A stretch of 64,000 bases of DNA, from assembly GCA_963969495.1 (NCBI GenBank), contig OZ018324.1, forward strand, positions 50,958,861-51,022,860, written 5' to 3'. The notes under the pieces are model-generated. The model saw nothing but the letters and a program-made list of their open reading frames with translations. It was not told the origin of the DNA and did no database searches. This document shows, piece by piece, positions 54,516-64,000 of the stretch. This DNA is from Ceratothoa steindachneri (taxonomy: Eukaryota > Arthropoda > Malacostraca > Isopoda > Cymothoidae). Numbering within the stretch: the stretch's first letter is position 1; every line of letters starts with the position of its first letter. The translations under genes and the position numbers were made by a program.

Positions 54516-55819
54516 CAGTAAAGGACCTCAATCTATACTGCCCTTTTCATAACCCTTCCTATCCGAAGAGGTTAACGGAAGAGATGCAACAACAGAAGAA
54601 ATCTCCTGACCGAGGAGAGAAAGGACAGCATAATGACGGTAAACTATTGTAAGAAAAATGGCAGTTGTTGGAAAGGTTTTCAAGCGATGTAATTTTGGAG
54701 TTACTTTTCAAAATTGGTAAACATTAGAATTATGGTGAAAAGCGGACAACACAAAATTAGCGGTCCATTAATTTGGATCTTTGTTATTCTGTTTTATGCC
54801 GTAGCAAATGATAATTAAACTGCAGGCATAGAAAAGATACCCACTGAACGTCAGATTGGCATCAATGGTAAAAAGTACTAAATAACGCACCCTAACTTGT
54901 AAACGGTTAAGTATTCGAGTCCATATTGTCTGGTACTTAGGGATAAACAAAGTGAGGCAAGATCACTAGCTCTAAACGACTAGGCATAATTACCTTATTT
55001 AGTTTAAGACAATATAGATTCAGCATAAAAATACATTCTCTAACATTTTGACCTAGTTTTCCTCTTCTTTCCCTTCGCTGACTGTTTAAAAGTTCGTTCA
55101 TATCCATTTGCGCCAGAAAGCTATTGACAAAATTTATGAACTTTTGGCCATATTGCACTTGGTTTTCGCTTTTTATATTTTTACCTGCTCGCTCCCAATA
55201 CCTCTCCGATTTCGTGAAAATAAACAACAATCTTCTACAGCTCTGACATTCCTTGAGGGCTCATTCAGTCATTACGGTATTACACTCCCTTAATTCTTGC
55301 ATGCGCGCACCGGGGCTGCATAAATGAAGGCTTATGTCCATAAAAGCCCCCCGATTCAACCTAACTCTCTGCTGGTCTCTTTAAAAGCCTTAAATTCTCT
55401 AAGTTGATGCTAGGTGTCTCTGCGCTCCTCTCGAGACACGAAATTCATGGAAGAATAGGCCTTAATATCAGAGCCATTAGAGAAATTAGGTTTTGGATAC
55501 CGTTATCAGTAAATTGGCAATTAATTTCCAAATGGAATAATTACACAATTTTCCAATGAGTGTTTGCATATTTTAGCTGGAAAAATAAATCAATTACTTG
55601 TTACGAGAGTGTCATAATTTCGACACGACATGCACACATATGTGTTTTCATCACAATGTTGAGGAACATGACGGCCATTAGAATTATTTTTTGAGAATGT
55701 TTATTAATGTAATCATGGAAGTTATTAATTCTGCTATCATTGTTAATATTATTTATTTTGATGAGGGGAAAGAGGAACGAAGGTTGAATTTGATGGTTAT
55801 GTTTATGTGCAAGTAGCAG
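54516..55819. other. No recognisable gene
   Basis: About 1.3 kb of AT-rich sequence with short open frames (54937-55230 -, 55601-55930 -) that show no motif. No repeats matched. Confidence 0.35.
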
Positions 55820-56415
55820 ATGGATCCTGGGGATATCCCTAACCAGCGGCAATGGGTACAAGAGGCCAAACAACGCAACGTCGAGGGACGCGAGCTCGCC
55901 CGCCAGTTCCTGAACGAGGTCGTTGAGCAAGCGACTGGAGGTGAAGAATAAGGATAGCTCTCATGCGAAGAAGGATGCAACTACCCCACCCCCCTTCGGT
56001 AAGGTCCTCGACGTCGGAGGAATTCAGGTCTTTATTCCCCGCTTCCATCCCCAGATTATGGACCGACGCCTCATTCTCTCTGGACTCGGATGAAATTACG
56101 ATCTCCGACACCTCCAGCCCCACCCCAGCCTACCTTCACACTCATGATGGACTGTTCAGGGACGAAAACAAACAGTCAAGTCCGCAGTAAACTCCCGCGC
56201 AGGTGGAAGTCGCAGAATATATCGACATTAACCTCGATGACCACGTCGCCCTGAACATAAACAACCATGACGAACCTATTCAGAGGATGAGGGACTTCTT
56301 GGACGAGGCTGCTCTACAACTGGGGGGGTCTCGACATTCGGAACCCTACCCCCACGGCCCCATAGGTAATAACGAATATTCATCTCCCGGGCTTGGCAGT
56401 TCCTACCGTAATTAA
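55820..56415 (+). pseudogene. Unassigned coding-like locus with frame breaks
   Basis: ATG at 55820 opens 43 codons (MDPGDIPNQRQWVQEAKQRN, then LARQFLNEVVEQ). In another frame 55963-56190 and 56203-56415 are one continuous reading apart from a single TAA at 56188-56190, with LWTDASFSLDSDEITISDT, VEVAEYIDINLDDHVALNIN and PIQRMRDFLDEAALQ. The composition (acidic, helical, little repeat) looks like protein rather than chance. I do not recognise it. It could be a broken gag-like gene or host exons, since a G|GTGAAG splice-donor-like string ends the first part. Confidence 0.35.
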
Positions 56416-57199
56416 CTCATACCAGTAATCCCCCAAACAAACCAGGAGCCTCTAACATGCCAGGGATTCGCGAAACAAACAATCCACCTCTCAGACAAAC
56501 CAAGGTCCTCCCCCTCCCCTTCCTTAGCACACCAATGACATCCCAAACATGCCAGTACCCCCCCTCTCACACACACCGCCCCCCTCTCCAGCACATCAGT
56601 CACTAACTTAAGGCAAGGAAATTATACCGTAGGAGAAGGTGGTTCTCCGCGTTTGAAAGATTTAGGTGAGCCGTAATTCGGCCTACGGCTTCCAGATGGA
56701 CTACCGGGCTTTGACTCTTAAGATGGAAGTTATTATTTTAATTAAAGCGAAAACCAACGAGGGCATCTCCCGCAGAAGGTTCCTAAGGAGATATCTGTAA
56801 AGAAAGTGGCGAATTTAGAGTAATCGAAAATATGTGGAAGACAACCGCAGGCACTCATCTGGTGATGGGGCGGAAGGGTACGCATCAGTTGACGTTGTAG
56901 CCTTGAGTGCACGCAATCATGCAGATGTTAGCTACATTATGCCTCCCATTGCTACCCTTGACACCCTCTTGCGGGGAAGTCTGCAATGAATGTGAATCAG
57001 ATGAAGATGAAGTTTGTGCGAAAGGGAAAAGGAAAGTTTGAAAGAAGCTTCGTTCTGTACATCTGGAATTTCTTCCACAACATTGCAGCACTTTAATGTT
57101 GCCACCCCCGCCCATGACTTCTCCCAGGGGCGATATTTCAGAGGCACCACTGCATTCGAAGCTCCGAATGAATCAGCGGATCGACTATTAATCGTTCCC
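56416..57199. other. No recognisable gene; C-rich then mixed sequence
   Basis: 56490-56600 is C-rich. The string aaaaccaacgagggcatctc at 56749 is shared with 31217. Nothing else is recognised. Confidence 0.35.
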
Positions 57200-57535
57200 T
57201 GTGGCTGGCGAGCATCAGCGCTACCCCCACCCCCTGTGGCTGGCGAGCATCGGCTCTATCCTCCCCCCAGTGGCTGGTGAGCATCGGCGCTACCCCCCCC
57301 CCATGGCTGGCGAGCATCAGTGCTACACCCACCCCCTGTGGCTGGCGAGCATCGGCGCTATCCTCCCCCCTTGGGCTGGCGAGCATCGGCGCTACCCCCC
57401 TGTGGCTGGCGAGCATCAGCGCTACACCCCCTGTGGCTTGCGAGCATCAGCGCTACCCCTCCCCTATGTGGTTGGCGAGCATTAGCGCTACACCCCCCTG
57501 TGGCAGCCAAGCATCAGCGTTTCCCATTCCCTCCT
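57200..57535. repeat. About 33-37-bp minisatellite, about 10 units
   Basis: The core tggctggcgagcatc(a/g)gcgc followed by a ctaccccc run recurs about ten times with variable C-run length. Open frames on both strands across it are repeat artefacts. Confidence 0.92.
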
Positions 57536-57609
57536 GTTATGCATTAGTAACGATCAAATTCGGCCGAAACTTGAAAGGGTTCAATGTGTATCTCAAAAGT
57601 GTGTGAGCA

Positions 57610-57830
57610 CTTATGTATACACTTAATCACGCACACATACCTGGGATATGCAACGTTTAATCATACAGAAAATATGCAATGCTTGTTAATGCACAGATAC
57701 ACAGCATATGAAACGCATAAACATGCACACATATAGAACATATCCAATGCTTAATAATCACACATACACAACATGTGCAACGTTTAATCATGCACACGTA
57801 CACAACATATACAACGCTTACCACCACAAC
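57610..57830. repeat. Degenerate about 38-bp repeat with cacacata and aacgtttaatca words
   Basis: Words such as catatgcaacgtttaatca and acatatccaatgcttaat recur with acacata blocks four to six times. Divergence is high. Confidence 0.7.
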
Positions 57831-57904
57831 CAAAACTTACAGAACTGCAGATAAGCACAGTGAACTTAAAACCAACACAACACTTAGAAATCATACACTC
57901 GGAC

Positions 57905-57966
57905 AAGCCAGGTGGAAGCATCGCTTCCGATTACAACGATGTTAAGCAACATCGATAGTGGTAACT
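57905..57966 (+). pseudogene. 5S-rRNA-like fragment
   Basis: gaagcatcgcttccgatt, then gatgttaagcaac and atcgatagtggtaa, follow the order of the 5S rRNA internal control region (GAA.C.CGGTTCTCGTCCGAT, GAAGTTAAGCAAC, GTCG...GGT). Outer parts of 5S are not recognisable, so it is at best a fragment or a 5S-derived SINE head. Confidence 0.45.
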
Positions 57967-58175
57967 CTCACCAAAATTATTATCTTACTTACAGTACACT
58001 CAGGATTACTTAAAAAACACCCAATATGCGCAACACGACACCTAAATAAGGCAACATACAACCCTTATACCATGCAATACAGTTACCAAACACAACTTAC
58101 GCAGCCTATACAACGCTAACCAAACACAATTTCCTCGCATAGGCGCTAGAAAGCTCGTAACCTGTAAAAATCACG

Positions 58176-58212
<37 letters not shown>
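58176..58212. repeat. (CA)n microsatellite
   Basis: About 36 bp of CA dinucleotides. Surrounding 57970-58680 shows no gene. Confidence 0.95.
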
Positions 58213-58213
<1 letters not shown>

Positions 58214-58681
58214 CGTTCATACTATATTCAGTACTAGTTAAAAAAAAACAACATCCCGGAGCACATAACACCCCTTCCAGATCCCACGACATTGGCCAAA
58301 TACACTATAACGAAGCACCAGTCTTGTATCTTTTCTGTGTTAGCGACTGATTGAATGGGGTATAGAGAAGTGGTTTGCCACATAATTACCCCAATAATGG
58401 AGTGTAAGGCCACGGTGTAATAAGGGCAGGTGTTCACCCCGTAATGAGCGTCGCAAATAATTGCACAAAATAAAACTTGCTAAAAAGGAGAGAAAATACT
58501 CAATATCTACACAAATGTACACACACGCGAGGACGAATTATCCATTCGGCCACACACATACATGTGTCCAATATTGGGAATTCAAATGGATTATTCGATG
58601 ACACTTGTCTCTTATGAAAACAAACTGATTTTTCTCGTGTCTCACTCTTGCAATATTTATCCATCTTTATTTATCTGCTAA

Positions 58682-58685
<4 letters not shown>

Positions 58686-58769
<84 letters not shown>
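58686..58769. repeat. (TA)n microsatellite
   Basis: About 84 bp of TA dinucleotides. Confidence 0.95.
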
Positions 58770-58772
<3 letters not shown>

Positions 58773-59751
58773 TGTAGTTGGGTAGCAGTCTTTCTTGAAT
58801 ACAGATTTTGTTGAAGACCATTGTGTATTTTGCCTTAATGTTCTATGTCTTTTTTCTCTCTTTTTTGTCTCGTCTCATCGGGATACTCTATTTCTGTCTG
58901 GTTCTCTAAGAAACGAGTTAGCCACTTAACAAGCCTTCTATAATATCCATCAAGTTCGTTTATATATAGCTATCTATTTACACCACCTCTATAAATACAT
59001 TTTAACTACATTTTCATAGCTTAGGATTTCCAACTTGAGTAGGCTTCTTTGTGTAATTTTCTTCTGTCTATCATACATCTTTCCTGGATCATTTCGTTTT
59101 GCTGGATTCTGCGGGGTCGACACCCGTTCCTCTTATGACATTTCTAAATTTGAGTTGCCTTTAGGAAACCCTGGGGGGTAAACTTGGTCTACCGCCACCT
59201 CGTCGACCGCGACATTGAAATTCAACATGGAAGTTAAAACACTATGAGCTTTTGTCTTTGTGAATCAAATTTGAGTGTAGTTTATATGTCAATAGGGGTT
59301 GGAGAGAGAAGGTTGTGAAGTTGTTCTGCCATTTTTTTCATGGCCAAATAGATGACATACGTAATCATTTTTATCCTACCTTCTCTTAGTTCACCTGGCA
59401 GTGGTAATTTGGCTCGGTACGAGAAGAACAGTAGGTTGGGTCCAATGGCATGGTAGTCAGTTGACTGATAGTACTGTAAAGCTATGGCCTAGCTAGAAAG
59501 TAAAGTGTGAAAGCTGAATCCGTGACAGAGCCACGCCACCAAGTGAGCATAAAAGCTAAAGATGAACTTTATATTCCTGGAAAGAAAAACGCAGTGAACG
59601 TTTGTAGTGAAAGATTACCAATCTCTCCCTCGCCATTCCTCAATCTCACATCCATTGTTCCTAATTCCAACTCGCCCTTGTCCCAGTAATCCAGCCCTAA
59701 ACATATAAAGCAGCCATGACAACATCACAGGCCCTTCTCTTACTTTCCATG
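58770..59751. other. No recognisable gene
   Basis: A 60-codon plus-strand open frame (59507-59689) has no motif. No repeat matched. Confidence 0.35.
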
Positions 59752-59990
59752 TACACTACCGTCCAAAAAGATGAGAACACCTGTATTTCCATCACATCTT
59801 CCATAACTTTGCCAGAGTAAGTCCAAGGTGTCCAAATTTGGTGTATAATACTCGAGAGGTATAAAATACGAGGAGGTCCACTTAAGGCAATTTAGATGAA
59901 TTAAACAATTTTTGTTTAATTTAATAATAGCGCCCATTTGGCGGATGAAAAGAACGAACGTTATGCTCAAATAAGCAATTTACTCGAAAA
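59752..59990 (+). mobile_element. Possible Tc1-like transposon end
   Basis: TA followed by cactaccgtccaaaaagatg and agaacacc resembles Tc1-type terminal repeats (TACAGTGCCGxxCAAAAG...). No transposase or second end was found downstream, so it is a solo end or truncated copy. Confidence 0.4.
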
Positions 59991-61595
59991 AATTGAGAGT
60001 GGATATACCAGCAGACACTGCGTTCATCTTTCACCAGAACACATGCCTTTACACCACTTAATACTTAACCACGCACTCTATACACTTTTAGAAATAGCCA
60101 TAATGTTTGCTTTTCAACACGATCATAAGTTTTCCAAGATCCATGAAGACATGTACACTTTTTTCTTGTTTATTCACCTAGCAAATACTCGTACTTGCTC
60201 CACACACCCACTACATACTCTAAAACCACTATCAATCTCTCACTTATCCTTCTTACAAATCCCCCTGTAGTTCTTGCATTCACCCTTCTCCCCTTTGAGC
60301 TTGCATAATGGTACTATCACAACATTCTTCCAGTAGTCAGGCTCTCTTCTACTGCTTCTAACACAACCAATACACCCATTTCATAACACTGGAACCATTT
60401 CCACGCCCATCTCCCACGCCTCATTAAGTCATTTCAGGATGTCTCTTAATCACTCTTCTGTTTCTAAGTTACAACCATTACAACGACGCATATTCGCCTT
60501 TGCACATCGCAACTTCACCCACATATGTAATTATATGTTCATAAGTTCCATACATTACACATCCAAACTTCACTCATATAAATAATGAAGTAACACATTC
60601 CTGCGGAAACATTTCATTATGCTACTCCACACCAGCTTTGCCCATTTCCCATGATTTGCGCCTACTCCACTCAATTCACTCCTTCCCACACAAACTCTTT
60701 ACTCCCTTTCATATTTGTTTCACAGAGCGCAACTCTGTTTTAAACAATTCCTGTCTTTTCCCTTTCCCTCTCATCATATATACATTCCATCCCTCATTCG
60801 ATTCACACATTGATTCTGATTAACCGGCTTGGCTAGAATGGGGGGGGGGGGAAGCTACAACAACCCTACTTATTACTTTCCGTAGGAATAAACATTTCGG
60901 GAACGTTGCTTCCAAGGACTGCGGCCAATATCCTGGTTTAGTCGTCTTTTATCTCACCTGCCGGAAGAAGGCATGAGCATTGTTCCTGTCCAACATACAG
61001 CCATAGCACATCATTTGGACAGTTTGGGTCCTACCTGGCATTGGTGGGGCAAGGGACGAAATGATTGATTGTTGAGTCAATGTGGAAGAACTTCGGCAGT
61101 TTTTGTCTGAGGTTTGGCCAACACTGAATTTATTGCTAATTTTGTCAAAATTCCGCAATCGAAGTTATAATAAATAAAAAAATGGACAATTCTCCGCACT
61201 GATCCAGCGCAACTCTTGTAAAACCAGCAAAGTCGACTGGTCCTCAACTAAAAAAAAGAGGGGGCAGAACTACTGCCCCCAGTTCTATTCCCTGAGCCTC
61301 CAATATTTCACCTTCGTCTGTGTGAACTGCAAAACTCGGTGAAGAACCTTTGAGAAAGTGGGGTTGATCTCTATCGAAGAGGCTCAAAGAAACAATTCAA
61401 CCCATTTAAGGGGCCCTCTTGCTCTCTCCTTTACACCATTGGTCAAACAGGTGGAGGTTTTAGTATTTTTGCAATCTCGCTTCCACCTCGCCTTCCATTT
61501 CGATCAATTTTGCTAAAGGTTTCCACCTTTGATGATTTCATTTCGAAATTCAGATCCGAACCCTCATTTCTGGTCGATCAATCCTAGGGTATCGA
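59991..61595. other. No recognisable gene; G-run
   Basis: Short open frames at 59938-60270 + and 60949-61158 - show no known motif. A G-run of about 13 lies near 60840. The sequence is otherwise ordinary. Confidence 0.35.
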
Positions 61596-61597
61596 TA

Positions 61598-62450
61598 TGT
61601 CAGGTCATCCCATAAGTTCCTAGTTGGCAGTCGCCAGATGGACTCCTAAAATTAAAAAATAAATGATCCCATAAGTAATATCCTAATTTCGGATAAGAGA
61701 AAAAAGTAACTGAATTTCATATGATCTTCCAACGATTCAAAGCCTTTCGATATCATTTGTACAGAACTATTTAGATTGTGAGGAAAATAATGTAGAAAGC
61801 ATATTTTCCACCATTTATGTGTTGTAAAGTTTAGTCCGCCAAGATGGCTCTCCAAACTCCGGGATGGGTGGTAATCAGAAGGAGCAAGGTCTGGGAAGAA
61901 AGAGTAGTGTTAGAGTTTTTCCCGGCTGAAGTCTTTCATCAATGCTCGTGATCTCGGTTGAATCGGGCCAAGCGTGATCAAGATGGAACAAGACGCGTTG
62001 GCGACTGATCAGAGAAGTCCCATTTTCTTCAAAGCAGCGCTCAAACGGTACCGAGATATCTGTTTTAATCGTTTGTTTAGCTGATGGCAACTTAAAACAG
62101 ATCATACCAACAGCATGCTGACAAACCTCAACACTTTTTTTTGAATGAAGGTCCCGTTCGGTTGTGCTTTAGCAAGTTCGCTACCACTATACACTAAATC
62201 CCTTGTCCATTCCAGTAGAATGTCTATTTTCCATCTCAGGCTCCAGAAATGCTGAGGCAGTAAAGAAAATGCAGAGAAGTGCAAATATCTACTCTTACTT
62301 TGCGGTTGGTGTCCATCAAATCATGAGGAACATTTTCCAAGTTTAGACAACATTCCTTGGTGTTGAAGATGACGGTGAATGGTTGACTGGTAGGATTTCA
62401 GTTTGGTAGGTAATCCTTCAATCGTAACAACACAATTTTGATTGAGTCGA
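61598..62450 (-). pseudogene. Mariner-like transposase relic with one terminal repeat
   Basis: A TA (61596-61597) precedes tgtcaggtcatcccataagt, a mariner-type terminal repeat at the 3' side. On the minus strand, with frame changes: IHRHLQHQGMLSKLGK (about 62385-62340), a decayed RWKIDILLEWTRDL region, VLFHLDHAWPDSTEITSID (about 61990-61940; usually VLFHxDNARPHT), and PDLAPSDYH-like and RSLESHLGGL blocks (about 61880-61840). The 5' end and its terminal repeat were not found. Inactive. Confidence 0.7.
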
Positions 62451-63104
62451 GGGAAGACCCGCTACATGGTCGATGACCCTAGTTTTAAACTGCCTTCAGG
62501 CAGATTCTTTACAATCGCTTCCGTGTGGGGGTTGGTGGTGGGGGGATTCTTTTTATTTTTCAATGGGAGAGGACCCACTTTCCTTACGGTGGGGGGGGGG
62601 GGAAGGTTATTTCCATTTGATGAGGTCTCACTTCCATTAGGAGGGAGGGCTTCTTTTTATTCTCCAAATGAGGAGGACCTACTTTCATTACGGGAAGGAC
62701 ACGTTCATGAAAGTTACGCTTCCTCTCTTCCGCCACTGCTCAAAAGGGTGTGTCAAGATTGCTGCTTGTCTATCATCTGCAGGAGTGCGTACTCTCCTAG
62801 CCCCAATAACCGCAGGAGGAACTGAGGTTATACATCTTCCACACATTTTCATTTGCTCCATCTTCGCCGCTTCTTTAACAGATCCTAGATCTCTCCTTAC
62901 AAACCTCTATTTTGGTAATACCCTCGTTAGTTTTCGATTTAAATTTCATTAAAACAAACTCCTTTTGACTAATCTATGCACTTTTAACGGATTTCCGTAG
63001 AAAGGTAGCCTGTGAAGGCTCGTGGCCATAAGGAGCGTCATAAAAATTCCCATTATTATTATTATTATAATATATTATTAATATTAATTAACATGACTAT
63101 TATT
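62451..63104. repeat. Short repeat of about 55 bp (3 units, 62530-62710), then unassigned sequence
   Basis: ttctttttatttttcaatgg, gaggacccactttccttacgg and the later ttctttttattctccaaatg, gaggacctactttcattacgg are copies of one unit, with a G-run of about 13 between them. 62710-63104 shows no gene. Confidence 0.6.
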
Positions 63105-63410
63105 ATTAAAAATCTTTAACCTTAATCGAAATAAGATAGCATTTATTTTATTTATAAAATCTTTAAAATCAATTAAAAAAAGATAGCTTTAAAGTTCTTT
63201 TTATAAAATCTTAGAAACCAATTGAAATAAGATACTTTTAAAGTTCTTTTATAAAATCCTAAAAATCAATTGAAATAGGATAGCTTTAAAGTTCTTTTAT
63301 AAAATCTTAAAATTCAATTGAAAGAAGATAGTTTTTAAGTTATTTTATAAATTCTTTAAAATCAATTGAAAGAAAATAGTTTTTATATTCTTTTAGAAAA
63401 TCTTATGTTG
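63105..63410. repeat. 48-49-bp tandem repeat, about 6 copies
   Basis: tttataaaat recurs at about 63151, 63200, 63248, 63297 and 63344 with tcaattgaaataagatagct between. The array is AT-rich and non-coding. Confidence 0.9.
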
Positions 63411-63779
63411 GTTCTTACGCCATTAATGAAAAGCCGAACGAACGTACTGGTTAATTTAATAGTAAATTATGAAAATGTTGAGCAAGAAGAAAATGAGTTC
63501 TGGATTGAAAAGATTTTCTCTTTACAGAGGCTCTCCCAAAGGATTTATAGATCTTGAATTCAATACGTGAGTTACTTAAATCAAGAGAGATAATAATTGG
63601 TGTTTAAAGAAAGTGAAAGTTTGTTTGTTGGAATTTGGATTGGATTAAATTGTGTTTTGACGTTTGAATTAGAGAATCAAACAGTATTCTCCTGAATAGG
63701 TTTGAAATGAAACAACTTCATTTACCTCACCTGAATTGGTTTGAATCACTAGCGCAAATTAAATACATTTAAGAGCGAA

Positions 63780-64000
63780 GGGAAAGGGGAAGGATTTATG
63801 CTGAGGCAAAGTGAAAAGAGGAGGATTTATGTTGAGGTAAAGTGAAAAGAGGAGGATTTAAGCTGAGGTAAAGAGAAAGGGGGGATTTATGATGAGGCAA
63901 AGAGAAAAAAAGGAGGATTTGTGCTGAGGTAAAGAGAAAAGGGTAAGCTTTATGCTAAGGCAAAGAAAAACACGGGGGAATTTATGGTGCGACAAAGAGA
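63780..64000. repeat. About 33-36-bp purine-rich tandem repeat running off the window
   Basis: ggatttatgctgaggcaaag with a following agaaaagagga recurs about seven times and continues to the last base. 63411-63779 before it shows no gene. Confidence 0.9.

Noticed and set aside
57138..57606. Several open frames with WLASIGATP-type repeats
   Set aside because: They are repeat artefacts of the minisatellite, present in several frames and both strands.

Overview
The window looks like repeat-rich DNA from an invertebrate nuclear genome, most likely an arthropod. There are no operons or bacterial signals, long (TA)n tracts are common, and nearly all recognisable coding sequence belongs to transposable elements: jockey-like and CR1-like LINEs, mariner, Tc1, piggyBac, Polinton, a tRNA-derived SINE and MITEs. 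The Tc1, mariner and jockey-like relics resemble families common in crustaceans and chelicerates. That placement comes from memory of the families, not from a search. No clearly intact host gene was found.

Region 0.3-15.4 kb holds old retrotransposons. A jockey-like reverse transcriptase (RT) relic lies on + (0.3-1.4 kb). A second jockey-like LINE on - (1.45-6.38 kb) has a 155-bp piece of its own RT gene expanded into about 25 tandem copies (2.27-6.14 kb). Next come an RT-RNase H retroelement of Ty3/DIRS type on - (6.4-7.7 kb) and a third, longer LINE on - with RNase H tail, RT and endonuclease parts (8.6-11.9 kb). The stretch 11.9-15.4 kb is mostly unassigned.

Region 15.4-32 kb holds a TATCG-rich MITE, a perfect 66-bp-arm palindrome beside a (TA)n tract, a decayed copy of a widespread multicopy invertebrate gene interrupted by a SINE, and a complete but dead mariner with TA duplications. 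A CR1-like LINE is split by a full-length piggyBac flanked by exact TTAA. After these come simple-sequence tracts and a 212-bp MITE.

Region 32.2-48.6 kb is a three-level nest. A Tc1-like transposon (outer parts 32.24-32.63 and 47.90-48.56 kb) was hit by a Polinton/Maverick element (32,629-47,899, about 15.3 kb, terminal inverted repeats, degraded 6-bp target duplication). The Polinton was later hit twice by short mariner deletion derivatives (37,281-38,222 and 44,970-45,901). Polinton genes that can be read are the major capsid protein, a pX/pVI-like virion protein, penton, integrase, packaging ATPase, two small conserved proteins and protein-primed DNA polymerase B. The polymerase is transcribed divergently from the others. 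Most are broken by stops, frameshifts or insertions, so this is a fossil.

Region 48.6-64 kb holds an 81-bp triple repeat, a CR1-like LINE on - (49.9-53.2 kb) carrying two further inserted repeats, a 30-bp minisatellite, one unassigned coding-like locus (55.8-56.4 kb), several minisatellites, a 5S-rRNA-like fragment, a possible Tc1 end, a mariner relic on - (61.6-62.45 kb) and tandem repeats running off the right edge.
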